A stretch of DNA of 64,000 nucleotides from Beta vulgaris subsp. vulgaris (GCF_026745355.1 NC_079210.1:22270671-22334670), one strand, 5' to 3'. Positions 1-12,380 are shown, counted from the stretch's first letter. Numbers and translations are program-made. The notes: generated by a model from the sequence alone, not told the origin.

Positions 1-660
1 ATTTTACGCGCTTTTCCTGTCCAATTTGTACTTTTGGAGTCATTTAACCCCAAATTATTTTTGAATATGATAATATGAGGTATTATATAACTAGTGTGTA
101 GATTTTTAGGTTTGCATTAGTTGTTGGTCGAATTTTGGGAATGTAAATGTGATTTTAGGCATATTTCGTCCTTTTCCCGTCCAATTTGTACTTTTAGATT
201 CATTTAACCCCAAATTATTTTGAAAATGATAATATGAGGTATTATATAACTAATTTGTAGATTTTTAGGTTTGCATTAGTTACTAGTCGAATTTCGGGAA
301 TGTAAATGTGATTTTAGGCTTATTTCGGCCTTTTCCCGTCCAATTTGTACTTTAGGAGTCATTCAACTCCAAATTCTTTCTGAAAATGATAATATGAGGT
401 ATTATATAACTATTGTATATATTTTTAGGTTTGCATTAGTTGTTGGTCGAATTTCGGGAACCTAAATATGATTTTAGGCCTATTTCGGCCTTTTCCCGTC
501 CAAATTGTACTTTTGGAGTCGTTTAACCCTAAATTATTTATAAACATGATAATGTGAGGTATTATATAAGTAGTGTGTAGATTTTTAGGTTTGCGTTAAT
601 TGTTTGTCGAATTTCGGAAATTTAAATGTGATTTTAGGCATAGTTCGGCCTTTTCCCGTC
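1..660. repeat. Tandem array of a ~160-bp repeat, array 1
   Basis: Four units are visible, each beginning near GTCCAATTTGTAC (about 19, 179, 338, 498) with a fifth start at 658 cut off by other sequence. Each unit carries the blocks ATGATAATATGAGGTATTATAT, TTTTTAGGTTTGCATTAG and GGTCGAATTTCGGGAA in the same order. The same unit recurs at 3930-4490 and 16900-17400 around the CACTA-type gene. The array runs off the left edge of the window. Open frames seen on the minus strand are by-products of the repeat. Confidence 0.9.
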
Positions 661-681
661 CAAGGGTGGGGGAGGGGTGTG

Positions 682-1548
682 TAGGGATGGCAACGGGTGA
701 AATTTGGGTCGGGTGAGCCATCACCCGCATCCATCACCCGGTTAGATTGACTCTCATCCATCCATCCGTCACCCGCTTTACTCATCACCCGAAATCCATC
801 CATCCATCACAACCGGGTGATTCGGGTAGGTCGGGTGATAAACGGGTGAAAAATCTAAATATCAAATTTAGATTATAACTATTAAAAAAAATCTGGGTGA
901 TTGATTGACTGTAATTCGGACTATCCACATCCATGTCTAAATAAATAGTGATCATGTATGACTCTAATACAATTTTCATATACTGAAGTGCCATAAAGAT
1001 ATATACAAGTATAGTAAGTGGGCAACTAAGTGAATCACAATTTTACAAGTATTATATATATATATATACAAGTAGGCAGTAGGCTACCAAGTGCATCACA
1101 GGGATCATGTATTACTCCAATAAGGCAAAAGGCAAGTATTGTAATTTCTCAAACAAGGTTCTAGTAGCAGCATACAAATGAGAAGTAGGCAACCATAGTT
1201 TCCGGCGAGTGTAGAAGAGGAAGTCTGTAAAGAATGTTAGTGTTTGGGGTTTTGGGAGGCTATAGTTTGTAAAAGAATCAAAGGTTAGGTTTAGGGTTTT
1301 TAGTTTTTATATTTAGTATTTTAATTTAAAATTTATTATAAAAAATTTAAACGGATGGATAATGGGTCGGGTGCTTAACCGGGTGGTGGGTCGGGTGATG
1401 GGTGAGAAATGGTCACCCGCATCCTACCCGAATCCGTCACCCGGTTCCCCCGTCACCCGATCTTCATCCGTTTTTTACGATTTTTCACCCTTTTATTTAA
1501 ACAGGATGGAGCGGGTTACTGGATATCCACTGGATATTGCCATCCCTA
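682..1548. mobile_element. hAT-type non-autonomous element with 8-bp TSD
   Basis: Termini are TAGGGATGGCAA on the left and TTGCCATCCCTA on the right, a perfect terminal inverted repeat. The flanks carry an exact 8-bp duplication GGGGTGTG (674-681 and 1549-1556), the TSD length of hAT elements. Subterminal regions are rich in CGGGTGA/TCACCCG motifs on both arms; the middle is AT-rich with no transposase frame. It sits inside the G/C-rich minisatellite. Confidence 0.88.
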
Positions 1549-1556
1549 GGGGTGTG

Positions 1557-1983
1557 GTAGGGATGGGTGTGCAGGGGTGGGGGAGGGGTGTGGTGGGGAA
1601 GGAAGGTGGGCAGTGGGGATGTGTAGGTTGTGAGGTGTGGGTGGGGTGGTGTGGGGTGGGTGGCGGGAGGTAGGTGTGGGTGTAGGTGTGTGTAAGGTGG
1701 GCCAAAGTGGTATGTGCACCCCTGCCCACCCTGCACACACCCTGACCTACCTCCCCACCCACACCTGCCCACTGCACACCTCCCCACCCACACCTGCCCA
1801 CTGCACACCTCCCCACCCTCCCACACCTACCTTCCCACATCTCCCCCAACCCCCTGCCCACCCCTGCCCACCTCCCCCACCCCCTGCCCACCCTGACCAC
1901 CTACCCCTCACCCCCTCCCCCACCCCTGCATATCCTCCCTCACCTCTGCCCACCTACCCCACCTCTGCCCACCTCCCCCAACC
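1557..1983. repeat. G-rich then C-rich minisatellite, arms mirrored
   Basis: From 1557 to about 1710 the + strand is G-rich (GGTGGG, GGGGTGTGG runs); from about 1718 to 1983 it is C-rich with units like CCCCTGCCCACCT and CCCCACCCACACCTG. The two halves are roughly complementary, so the tract could fold back on itself, and both halves have runs of three or more G or C spaced as in G-quadruplex/i-motif sequences. It is one tract broken by two hAT insertions and continues at 2462-2636. The long proline-rich frames here are composition artefacts. Confidence 0.85.
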
Positions 1984-2453
1984 TAGGGGTGATAATGAGT
2001 ATGGCAAGCTCGCAAGCAGCTCGGGCTCCGCTCGGTCAAAACTCGCCTCGTTGAAGCTCGGCTTGTAAAGCTCGTGAACAACTTGATAATTATTTTATAC
2101 TAAGAAAAAATATTTTATATTAAAAATTATTTGTATATTAAAAAATTATTTATATATATTAAAAATTATATTAAGTATTTCTTTTAAGATTTAACTAGGT
2201 ATAAAATAGAAGAAAGATAAAAGAAAGGTAAAAACAATTAAAAGAAAAAAAAAAACAAAAAGATAGAGAAGCAAACGAGCCGAGCCTAAACGAGCTCAAA
2301 AGCTGAGCCTAAACGAGCTCAAGAGTCGAGCTCGAGCCGCAAATTCTAATCTCAAACTCGAGCTTATGAGCCGAACCGAGCTCATGAAAACTTAAACGAG
2401 CTCGAGTCGAGCCCAGTGCTATTCGGGCTCGACTCGCTCGATAAGCACCCCTA
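1984..2453. mobile_element. hAT-type MITE with 8-bp TSD
   Basis: Termini are TAGGGGTGATAA and ATAAGCACCCCTA, with TAGGGGTG/CACCCCTA as inverted ends. The flanks read CCCCCAAC at 1975-1982 (one extra C before the element) and CCCCCAAC at 2454-2461. Both arms are rich in GAGCTCG/CGAGCTC motifs and the centre is AT-rich. No coding capacity. It was inserted into the C-rich minisatellite. Confidence 0.85.
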
Positions 2454-2461
2454 CCCCCAAC

Positions 2462-2636
2462 CCCATGCCCACCCTTCCCCCACCTCTGCCCACCTCCCCC
2501 AACCTCCTGCACAACCCTCCCTCACCCCTGCACACCTCTCCACCGCTCCCCCACCTCTGCCCACCTACCCTCCCCCACCCCTACACACCCCTCCCCCACC
2601 TTTGCCTACCTCCCCCACCCCTTGCCCCTTCGCGCG
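2462..2636. repeat. C-rich minisatellite, continuation
   Basis: Units such as CCCACCTCTGCCCACCTCCC continue the 1718-1983 tract after the hAT MITE. The tract ends about 60 bases before the ATG of the transposase-like gene; the same arrangement is seen at 19110-19495 in front of a second copy of that gene. Confidence 0.85.
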
Positions 2637-2699
2637 GCTTGTAATTTTTTTCCCTTGAGCTATATATATTAATGTAATATTTTGTACAATTTCATAGAG

Positions 2700-4651
2700 A
2701 TGGCTGATTTACAAAGGGCAGAGAGCTCGGGTAGTGAATACACTACCGAGGATGAGTCGTATGATGAGAGAAAGAAACAAGATAAATGTGATATGGAGGA
2801 TTGGGATTGTGATGGTGAATAGCGGATGAAAATGCTATGATGGGAAAGGATTACGTACAAGACCGACCTCGTCGTGAAAAGGTATGTGCACGAAGTTCAA
2901 GAATTGGTAGGAATTCGCCGGAGACAAAAAAGAGAAGAGGAAGGGGACCTTCAAAGTCACTAGGGAAACAAAGCCTAATGACTTTGGAGTACGATCATTT
3001 GGGGCAACCTTGTGGAAAGTGGCCGCATAAGTATGGCATGCAAATTGGTCTTTGCATGCGGAAACTTTCCGTTATACACTCATGGAAAGAGGTACCCGAG
3101 GGCTTGAAGAAGTGTTTATAGGAGGATACTATGGTAAGGTTCATGTATAATAACGTTTACTTTATTCATTATTTAGTTATATATAAGTGTAATATTAATG
3201 ATATCATATAAATTACAACAATTGTGGAAACTAATAAGTGAAATCCGTTTTGTTGTAGAATCTTTTCAATATCGAAGATGATGAAACAAAGAAGAGCCTA
3301 TTTCTATCCGTTGTTGCCGAGAGATTCAGAGATTTCAAGTTTAAGTTAGTGTCCGGGTGGATCACTAAGCGGAGAAAAGTTGTAGGTACAAAGAAGAAGA
3401 AAATATACGACGTAAAAACGCCATCCGGTTCTCAAGCTTCACTGAAAGCATCAGTCGAGTCTTCCAATTACCATTTCAGATTTGGAGGAACATCAAACCG
3501 GCATAGTGGGAGGCATTTGTTGCCAAAAACACTACCCCACAAGCTATTGTAAGAACATTATACTAATATTTAACTACACTTAGCTCCAATTTTTTTTGTA
3601 TTAACCTTTGTTTGTAAATTGTGTTTTAGGCAAGACGTGAGAAAATTAGTGCGAGCGCAAAAGCACGTAAGTATTATCATCATTTGGGTTCGCATTCATA
3701 CAATGAGGCGAGAGAGGAGTGGATGTTCACCCATTACCCCAAAACGGCAACGGAAACTAGCTCAACCACCACATCTACACAGGATCACCAACCAGTTAGA
3801 TTATTCGATTGGTGGTGTTCGATGCATGGGTTGATGCTAAGGGAAAAAGAGTGTTGCCTGATCCCGGTGCACAACAGATAGCCAACGCCATTGTAAGTAG
3901 ACAAAAAATGTTATTTATATTCCAAGTGATATAACCCCAATTTTGTGTTGAATATGATAATATGAGGTAGAATGTTAATATTTACAATAATCATGGCCAC
4001 ATCATCAAATTATATGAATTTTGGGAACGTAAATGTGATTTTAGGCCTATTTTGGCCATTTTGTGTGCAATTTATAGCTTTTGAGTCATTTAACCCCAAT
4101 ATATTTTTTACTATGACTATATAAGGTATAATACATGTAGTGTGTATATTTTTACCTTCACTTTTGTTGTGGGTCGAATTTTGGGAACGTAAATGTGATT
4201 TTAGGCCTATTTTAGCCATTTCGCGTCCAATTCATAGATTTTGAGTCATTTAACCCCAATTTCTTTTTGCCTATGACTATATAAGGTATAATATAAGTAG
4301 TGTGTAGATTTTTACCTTCAACTTATTGTTGGTCAAATTTTGGGAACATAAATGTCATTTTAGGCTTATTTTGGCCATTTCGCGTCCAATTCTTAGATTT
4401 TGAGTGTTTTATCCCCAATTTCTTTTTGATTATGGTTAAATGAGGCATAATATAACTTGCATTCACGATCATTTCTCTCTTATCCTTATGTAGATTGGCT
4501 TGAAGGAAAAAGAGGCATCCGGTGAGTTCAGTCATAAAGGACACATCGATGCATTGCACGAAACTTTAGGACGGGACCACAGTGGACGCGTCAGGGGCGT
4601 AGGAGGTGTTCGCTTTGGGTTGAGAAAGGTTTATGGCGATCAATACACTAC
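2700..4651 (+). pseudogene. CACTA-type (En/Spm) plant transposase gene, 5' half, broken
   Basis: This is the 5' part of a multi-exon transposon gene. An acidic N-terminus begins at the ATG at 2700 but meets a stop at about 2820. The following exons (about 2840-3130, 3259-3548, 3629-3892, 4493-4651, with GT-AG borders) encode pieces that fit the plant transposase Transposase_24 (Ptta/En/Spm) family in order: EYDHLGQPCGKW, SWKEVPEGLKK, VVAERFRDFKFKL, YYHHLGSHSYNEAREEW, and GRVRGVGGVRFGLRKVYG, the last being the family's GRVRGxG signature. Several in-frame stops are present, for example between PA and WEAFVAK near 3510. The last exon is cut at 4651 by a retrotransposon and resumes at 14889 in the same frame. 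Family assignment is by motif recognition, not by a search. Confidence 0.75.
3928..4490. repeat. ~160-bp repeat, array 2, in an intron
   Basis: About three units related to array 1 (starts near 4056, 4223 and 4384, plus a partial one from 3928) fill the intron between the exon ending near 3892 (GTAAGTAG donor) and the one starting near 4493 (TATGTAG acceptor). Shared blocks include GAGTCATTTAACCCCAA and AACGTAAATGTGATTTTAGG. Confidence 0.85.
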
Positions 4652-6837
4652 TGTAACACCCCCAAATTTCTCCACTTCAAAAACTTATACTTTCGTAAAA
4701 TACTTGGAGAAACTTATGGGTATTACCACCAAATATAAATATATTTTGGCAATACTATAACTTGATACACAAAATATGCAGCGGAAACTTCTAACTTTAT
4801 TTATAAAATAATATTATTATCCAAAAACCACAATACTAATATGAAAAGTCTAAAGACTACTAAAATAGTGATCTAATTCTAATGATCCCAAAAGGTTCCT
4901 CCCATGCATCATGAATCATCAATAAACCTGCAAACTACTCCCCGTAAGGAAAGTAGGGCAAAGCCAAAACAAATAGGAAATACGAGTCAGTTGAAATACT
5001 GAGTACAATTACGTGCAAGACTTGTAAACTTGTAAATATATAATTCACATACTTTCATAAACATGCTTTATTTCACAATTCTAGTGATAACAAAAGATAA
5101 GATCAATCCATTATTAAATTCACGTTAACACCAAAGAATATATCTCCTTTAATAATTCCATTAAAAGTGGAAAAATAATAATATAAGAACTTAACTTAAA
5201 CCCCTTTCCTTGATCCGCGATCCTAAGTGTGCAACCCCCCAAGCTAGTATACCTTTATGAATACAAAGACATTGGAGTAACCTTAAGCCAACTAGTGGAC
5301 TTGGAAGAACCCTTCTTGAACAAAGCCAAGGGGTAATTGTAATAAGAATAACGTAGGGGAAAATACTTTCCTTTAATTCAAATAAAGAATTATGATAAAC
5401 AAACTTAATTATAGGGAATTAAAAAAACATAATTTAAACTTTTAAAACTAAAACTCATGCTAATATTTTTGAGTTACTCAAAGCCACTGATTTGCAAAAG
5501 TGGATTCCTTCATTAAAAAAAATGGATTATACATGCAAACTGATTTTTATTTTTTTATTTACTTTTCTAAAACAAACAAAACAATATTTGATTGGTTTAG
5601 CATATCTACGAGTCAACAAAGCAAGAGAAAATACAAGCTTTAATTTAATCTACCTAAATGATAAGAAGGTTTGATTAAACCAATTGCATATACCAATTCA
5701 TATAATTTATACTAAAACACACATAACTAATGTATACATAATAATTAAAGATCAAGCCACGTAAACGTACCTTGATAATTCACGAAACAAGAAAATCAAC
5801 TAGTAAGGGAATTTCACGAACGAAATCCTCCTATTAATTATAAATAGTTCTAATCAAAACGATGAACAATATATGAATTCTAAAAGAAAATTATGCTAAA
5901 CTAACTAATTATAGACATGATTCATGCTCAAACAATCAAAACATGTTTTTATAAAACTCAAAAAAATCAAAAACTAGGAATTAAAACAACTTTTAAAAAA
6001 ATAGAGTACTTACAAAACCTCCGCTAAAACTTCTCGGTGAAAAACTAAAACTACTCAAAGAGACCACTCACTTTAGGGAAAACTTTATAAGGAACTCTCA
6101 ATATTTTTTTTTTTTTGAAGAGAAAGTGATGGATTAGAGGGGTATTTATAGTGTAAACTAGGGTAGAAAAGAGGTAAAACTTTCCTAAATTATTAAAATT
6201 AGGGTAAAAGAATTTTAAAAAAATAAATAAATAAAATTTGCAACATTACAAAGCTGCCGTGCAGCAGCTGTGTAATGAAGCAAAAAAACAACTTTTTTTG
6301 TTTCATTTTTTTTAAAAAAAAAAACTAACTCTTTCCTTTATTTGAAAATTCTTTCCTAAAATCAATTTTGTTTGATTTTAAAGAGATTGTTAAATCTTCC
6401 CAAATCAATTAAAATCCCATACTTTCTAACTCAATATAAATCTCATAAAAATCTGATTTTATAAGATTTAACAAAATATTTTAAATATTTAAAGTTTTCG
6501 GTTTTATTTAAAAGAATCGAATTTTCAAAACAACACTTATAAAAAATCCGAAAATTACATACTAAAATGTATAATCTAATTTTATTACCCAAAAATGAAT
6601 TTTGGATTTTATAAAATTATTTATCAAATATTTGTTTAAATAACTAATTAAATAGATAAATGACAAGAGCAGCTATATTAAAAAATTACTAAAATAACCT
6701 TTAAAATTCAAACTATATTTCCCTCCAAATGACTCCCTCCAATGTGATTTTAAAATAGTTTAAAATGAGTTTTGAAGATAAAATTTAAAATTATTTTAAA
6801 TAATCTCAATAAATGCCTAAAAATATGAGGTATTACA
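4652..6837 (-). repeat. 3' LTR of element 1
   Basis: 2186 bp from TGTAACACC to GTATTACA on the + strand; being on the minus strand it is the downstream LTR. It matches 12393-14888 closely except for a MITE of 318 bp that only the other LTR carries. Both LTRs contain the hairpin-prone GCTGCCGTGCAGCAGC near 6252. Confidence 0.93.
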
Positions 6838-6855
6838 GTATAAACCCCTTAAAAG
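6838..6855 (-). other. Polypurine tract of element 1
   Basis: Read on the minus strand, the sequence just before the 3' LTR is TTTTAAGGGGTTTATAC, a short purine run at the place where plus-strand synthesis is primed in LTR retrotransposons. Element 2 has TTTTAAGGGGGGTAG in the same place. Confidence 0.6.
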
Positions 6856-6989
6856 AAGTTTCGTCCCGAAACTTACAAAGATTTTAAAAATATTTGTTTT
6901 CATGCTAAAATTATGAATGCACATGTAAGATGCAATATAACGACTCTATATGCTCTAAGAATGTAAAAGCGCGCGAAACTCATCGCATT

Positions 6990-9941
6990 CTACCCCCATA
7001 AAAAGGGAGTTACGCCCCGTAACTCTACTAACCTCAATGAACAACTCTGGGACTTTCTACGCATTTCGTCCTCAGCCTCCCAAGTGCTTCCTCGGTTTTG
7101 TGATTGGACCAAAGAACTTTCAATAACTTTACATCCTTGTTTCTAGTATTACGGACTTTGCTATCTAGGATCTTAATCGGTCTTTCCTCATAGGTTAAGG
7201 TCTCATCCAATTCGATAGATTCAGGCTGCAACACATGAGAAGAATCTGCAATATACTTCCTCAATTGTGACACATGAAAGACAGTATGTACCTTGCTTAA
7301 CTCATTAGGTAACTCTAAACGATAAGCCACCTTGCCAACCCTAGTCAAAATTTTATAGGGTCTAATGTACTTTGGGCTTAGCTTGCCTCTCTTTCCAAAC
7401 CTCATTACCCCTTTTGTCGGAGAAACTTTGAGTAAGACGCTTTCTCCAACCTCGTACTCCTCATCCCTCCTCTTCAAATCGGCATAGCTTTTCTGTCGAT
7501 CTTGGGCGGGTCGTATCTTTTCCTGAATTAACCTGACTTGCTTCACGGTGTCCTCGATAAACTTTGGGCCAAGTACAATCGTTTCACTTATATCATTCCA
7601 ACATATCGGGCTTCGACATTTTCGACCATACAAAGCTTCAAACGGTGTCATTCTAATACTTGCATGATGATTGTTGTTGTAGGAGAATTCAATCAAATCC
7701 AAGTAATCTTCCCATGATCCTTGATACTCCATTACACAAGATCTTAACATGTCTTTCAATGTCTGAATAGTTCTCTCAGTTTGCCCAGGATGCATTGAGT
7801 ATGGTGAGTTGTGAGCTTCCTCCATCAATTTCTGCTTAAGATCCCCTTGATTCTGAGGCACATACCATCTTCCCTTGAATCTCACACTGTCATCATAAAA
7901 TATTTTGAAGTCTAGTGCGTGGCCCTCTTGAATTTTCTCCTTAATTTTCTCCAATTTATCATCCCCAGCTTGACTTTCCCTGATCTCATCAAGAATAGAA
8001 TGTTGGATTGCTATGGCACCTAGTATATCTTCTACGCTTCCTAACTCCATGACTTCCAAGTTCATCTTCTGAAACTCCGTACATAACTGATCTGGCAATA
8101 TTATTGCGTTAATCGAATGACTAGTCTTCCTACTCAAAGCATCAGCCACAACGTTAGCCTTCCCTTCATGATACTGGATATCCAAGTCATAGTCCTTAAT
8201 GAGTTCTAACCATCTCCTTTGCCTCATGTTCAACTCCTTTTGAGTAAAATGTACTTCAAGCTCTTATGATCTGTATAAATCTTACAAGTTACTCCATATA
8301 AATAGTGTCTCCAAATCTTCAAGGCGAACACAATGGCAGCTAATTCTAAATCATGAGTTGGATAATTCACCTCATAAGGTTTCAATTGCCTCGAAGCATA
8401 AGCAATCACCTTTCGATTTTGCATCAGTACACACCCTAAGCCATATTTCGATGCATCACTATAAACCTTATATTGTTGACCTTCATCTGGCAATGCTAAA
8501 ACTGGTGCTGAAGTTAACCTGTTCTTCAAGTTCTGAAATGCCTCCTCACACTCTGAACTCCAAATAAATTTACACTCCTTTTTCATCAAGTTAGTCATAG
8601 GCCTTGAAATCCTAGAGAAGTCCTTCACAAATCTTCGATAATATCCGCCAACCCAAGAAACTCCTTATATCAGATACACTCTTCGGAGTAGGCCATTCAG
8701 TAACAGCTCGAATCTTAGCGGGATCCACTGAAACACCCTCTTTCGAGATCACATGCCCAAAAATGCAACTTCCTCCAACCAAAACTCACATTTAGAAAGC
8801 TTAGCATATAACTGATGCTCTCTCAACTTTGACAAAACTTGTCTTAAATGCTCCTCATGTGCCTCCCTATCCTTAGAGTAAAACAGAATGTCGTCGATGA
8901 AAACAACAAATTTATCCAAGAACATTCTGAAAGTTCTATGCATCAAATCCATGAAAACTGAGGTGCATTAGTCAAACCAAAAGGCATCACCGTGAACTCA
9001 TAAGTCCATAGCGAGTCTTAAAGGTTATCCTTGCGATATCATTCTCCGCAATCCTTAATTGATGATAACCAGACCTCAGATCTATTTTAGAAAAGATTTC
9101 AGGCCCCTTGAGTTGGTCAAACAAATTATCAATTCTCGGAAGTGGGGATTTGTTCTTGATAGTTACACTATTTAGTTCCCGATAGTCAATGCATAGCCTC
9201 AAACTCCCATCTTTCTTTTTCACAAACAGTACTGGTGCACCCCATGGTGAAGAGCTTGGCCTGATGTAGCCTTTCTCCAACAGCTCATCCAGTTGGACTT
9301 TTATTCCTTCATTTCTGCAGGTGCCATTCGGTATGGGGCCTAGAGATTGGTCCTGTTTCGGGCACTAAGTCTATGGTGAAATCAAGATCTCTCACTGGCG
9401 GCATTCCTGGAATCTCGTCAGGAAAAACATCTGGAAACTCACTCACCACTGGTACCTTGCTAGGTTCAACCTCTTCCATTATTTCTTGAACACTACACAT
9501 AAACAATGGGTACCCTTTCTTTATACAAGACTGTAGTTGCAAGGCAGAATTTATCTGTAGGCCCTTTTGTTTCCCTTCCCTCCTGTAAGTCACCCTAACT
9601 TTGTTTGGTCCGGTTAAAATCACTTTTTGAGCCTCACAATTGACATGACCCTCATATTTTCCAAGCCAATCCATCCCAAGGATGACATCTAGGTCTTTCA
9701 TCTCATACTCAATCAAGTCAGACGGGAATTCTATTCCTGCTATAAGTAGAGGTACCTGCCTATACAACTTAGAACAATGCAATTCTTCTCCTGATGGTAA
9801 TGCAAAACTGACAGAAATGTATTCTGGACTGACTAGTCCTAGACGTTCACCTAGGGTCCTAGTCATGAATGAATGTGATGCTCCTGAATCAAATAGAACT
9901 TTAACAGGCATAGAATTAACAGAAAAAGTACCAGCTATCAC
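6990..9941 (-). pseudogene. pol of element 1 (PR-RT-RH-IN-chromodomain), broken
   Basis: Reading on the minus strand from 9941: an aspartic protease with VLFDSGASHSF; reverse transcriptase with [30 protein letters not shown] and the catalytic [10 protein letters not shown] box (about 8880); RNase H with [14 protein letters not shown] and YTDHKSLKY; then RNase H end, linker and integrase. The integrase jumps from YSMHPG directly to QTERTIQTL (about 7785), so the rest of the zinc finger and both catalytic Asp regions are missing while the frame is kept. The C-terminus has GKRGKLSPKYI, VFHVSQLRKY and a chromodomain-like KVLWSNHKTEEA followed by a frameshift. Further frame breaks are near 8230, 8640-8750, 8960-8990 and 9280-9310. 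Compare element 2, whose integrase core is present. Confidence 0.9.
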
Positions 9942-11035
9942 ATCAGATGTGGCCTCGGCCTCACGACCATTTATTGCAAAGATGCGCCCCTTGGTCTGAC
10001 TATTTCCATTCCCGTTTCCTGGCTTAGCACTCCCAGATTGTTGAGTAGGGTTTGACGGGTTAGAAGCTATGGTTTGTTATCCTGGGCAGAATAGGTGGTT
10101 TTCCTTCAATTTCCAGTAACATTCATACTCACGATAACCTAGCTTTTGGCAATACCTACAAGTCACTGGCTTCCCTTCACAATCTTTTCCTGGGTGGTTC
10201 TTATTACACTTCTTACAGTGGAACACCCTTTTGGGTCTATCTCCGCCTGATTGATTCCTTGAAGTCTGATCATTGGTCCTAGCCCCAACGTTTCTTCCAT
10301 CTCTCTTCTTTCGCTTCCTCCCTTAAACTTTTTCTCATTCCCCTGATTCGGATAGTTGCCATTCCCTTTCCTCTTTTCTCCTGAAGAGTTTCCCTCTAGT
10401 TCCTTCCCTCTAATCCATACAAGTGGGCAGCTCTCCCATAAACCTCATCAAGGGTGCTAAAGGTGCTCCTCCGAGCTTTCCTTGCAAAGATAGGGTCAAG
10501 CCTTGCTCAAATCTTTGAGCCTTAAGAGCCTCAGTGGGTACTACTTCAGGTGCAAATCTCATTAGCTCTATGAACTTACTGTAGTATTCTGAAATGGACA
10601 TGGCCCCATCTAAGGTTAATGAACTCCATACTTTTCTGCTTTCTTGAGTGTGTAGGGTAAAACTTGGTTCTTAAGGCTTCTTTCAACTCGGTCCACCCAA
10701 AATTGCGCTTAATCGTCAAATAATTTTTCCTTTGCCTCCACCAAAGATCTGCTTCCTCCTTCAGATAATACACTGCGTTATTCAGCTTAAGCTCTTCTGG
10801 GCAGTTGATGGCATCAAAAAGCTTGTCAAATTCCCTAATCCAGTTTTCAAGACTAGCTGGGTCCTCTTTCCCATTGTAGTAAGGGGGTTTTGAATATATA
10901 CTTCTCCAAATGCATCTAATTCATTGGACTTCGGGGTGGGGCGTTTGCAGCTTGGGATAAGGCATCTGTTTCAGTCAACTTTTTCAAAGCTAGAATTCAA
11001 TTTGGCACTATTTCCACCCTATGCCTTTGAGACAT
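9942..11035 (-). pseudogene. gag of element 1, broken
   Basis: Minus-strand pieces fit the Retrotrans_gag family: YYLKEEADLWWRQRK, LKEALRTKFYP, YYSKFIELMRFAPE and AQRFEQGLTL (10410-10773). A zinc-knuckle-like region with CRYCQKLGYREYECYW lies near 10110-10200. The likely start is the ATG at 11035 (MSQRHR), but stops follow within the first 50 codons, so the reading is interrupted at several points. Its product would form the virus-like particle in the cytoplasm. Confidence 0.8.
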
Positions 11036-11243
11036 CTTCCTGAGTGGAAACAATAGTCTTAACTAAACAACATATAATGAAATCATAACAGGTAAACCAT
11101 CTCATTAATAATAATCAAATTGCATACATGGTTTCTTTATTCGAAAGCATACAAAAATGATAATAGTAATAATAACCCCATAAAGTTACTACATTAACTT
11201 GTCAACTACTAACAATTATTTAAGCCTAACATGAAGATCCTAT

Positions 11244-11840
11244 TCATAATAAATCATAGTACGACTCCCTCCCTCCAAATTCTCTTTCATAGGCGGCCGA
11301 CGACATGGGTGAGTATTCAGGACTTGGTGGCACTTCTTTAAGAGGGTTGGATCGTGTCTTTGAAGTCTTATCTTTAGGAGTTGTAGGTGTATATTCTGGA
11401 CTTGTAGAGCGAACAGATGATGGTATAATATGATGAGATGATGAGGCTTCAGACATAAGCGAATCAGCTATCAGAATTTCTATGGTAGCATTAGATGTAG
11501 ACTCTAAGTTCCTTTCCCATGTCTTCTCTGCATAGTATAAGTCCAAAATGTCAACATATCAGCTATCCATACCCCTTCATGCACGTGTTCATGCTTATTC
11601 CACTCATTTTCATTCAATAGTACATCCTCATATTTCCTAAAAAGATTTTCATACTTTGGAATTCTAGGTAAGTGAATAAGAGTTAGAAGAATTTTCCAAG
11701 GGTCAGTCTCATTTCTCTTCTTCCTTGTGAAACTAAGAACTTGGCATAAAGATGAATTCCTTGAATAAAGAATGCTATAGTGTGATAATGCCTCTTAAAA
11801 TAGGCGGCATCATAGTAAGTATCCCTTACAAACTCAAGCA
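11244..11840 (-). pseudogene. Extra sense-strand ORFs in the leader of element 1
   Basis: Between the primer site and gag, element 1 carries coding-like sequence that element 2 lacks. Read on the minus strand it has MLEFVRDTYYDAAYFKRHY (from about 11840, directly after a TTTCAG acceptor-like site), then in a second frame WKILLTLIHLPRIPKYENLF and NEWNKHEHVHEGVWIAD, then a Ser/Pro-rich piece (11244-11546) with TSPEYTPTTP and PPSPEYSPMSS. Two frame changes join these pieces. I do not recognise the family. It could be an additional retrotransposon gene or a captured host exon. Confidence 0.5.
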
Positions 11841-12380
11841 TCTGAAATTTAAAATTTAACAAGTAAGCATTTAATTTGCAAATAGTTAACCAAATAAAGT
11901 TGCATAACGCAATTTCTTTCTCCTTTTTCCACAAAAGAATAGTCCTAAAAATAATAATGCAACTTGATAAAAATCGGCCTACTATTTAGGTACTCGAAAA
12001 AAAAATCAAAGTCTATCATCTTATTCTACTTATGCACATAAAATGCTAAAACTTTTCTTGCCAAAATTATTTTTACAACCTTTTGTTTTTCCAAATATAT
12101 TTTATATGAGTACTTGATTCATGACAAAGAATAGTCGGGCCAATGAATTTCCCAGGAAAGGGTTGGTTACACGCAACGTTGGTGAGAGCCCAAGCCTTTC
12201 CTTGCCAGAAGCATTGACAACCCAACTTATCCAAATCAATCTTTTTCCTCAAATAATAAAATAGATTTTTATGCATAAATAATATAAATATGAAAAGAAT
12301 GCGAAATCTCTAACCTATATGCCCATCCTTAAGTCTACCCATTAATTTTAGATTCCAGTTTCATATCCCTAGCTTTTAAA

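Noticed and set aside
1493..2068. Long proline/glycine-rich open frames on both strands (also 17615-18276, 18898-19534, 51325-52124).
   Set aside because: They follow low-complexity G/C-rich minisatellites, open in several frames at once on both strands, and have no domain features.
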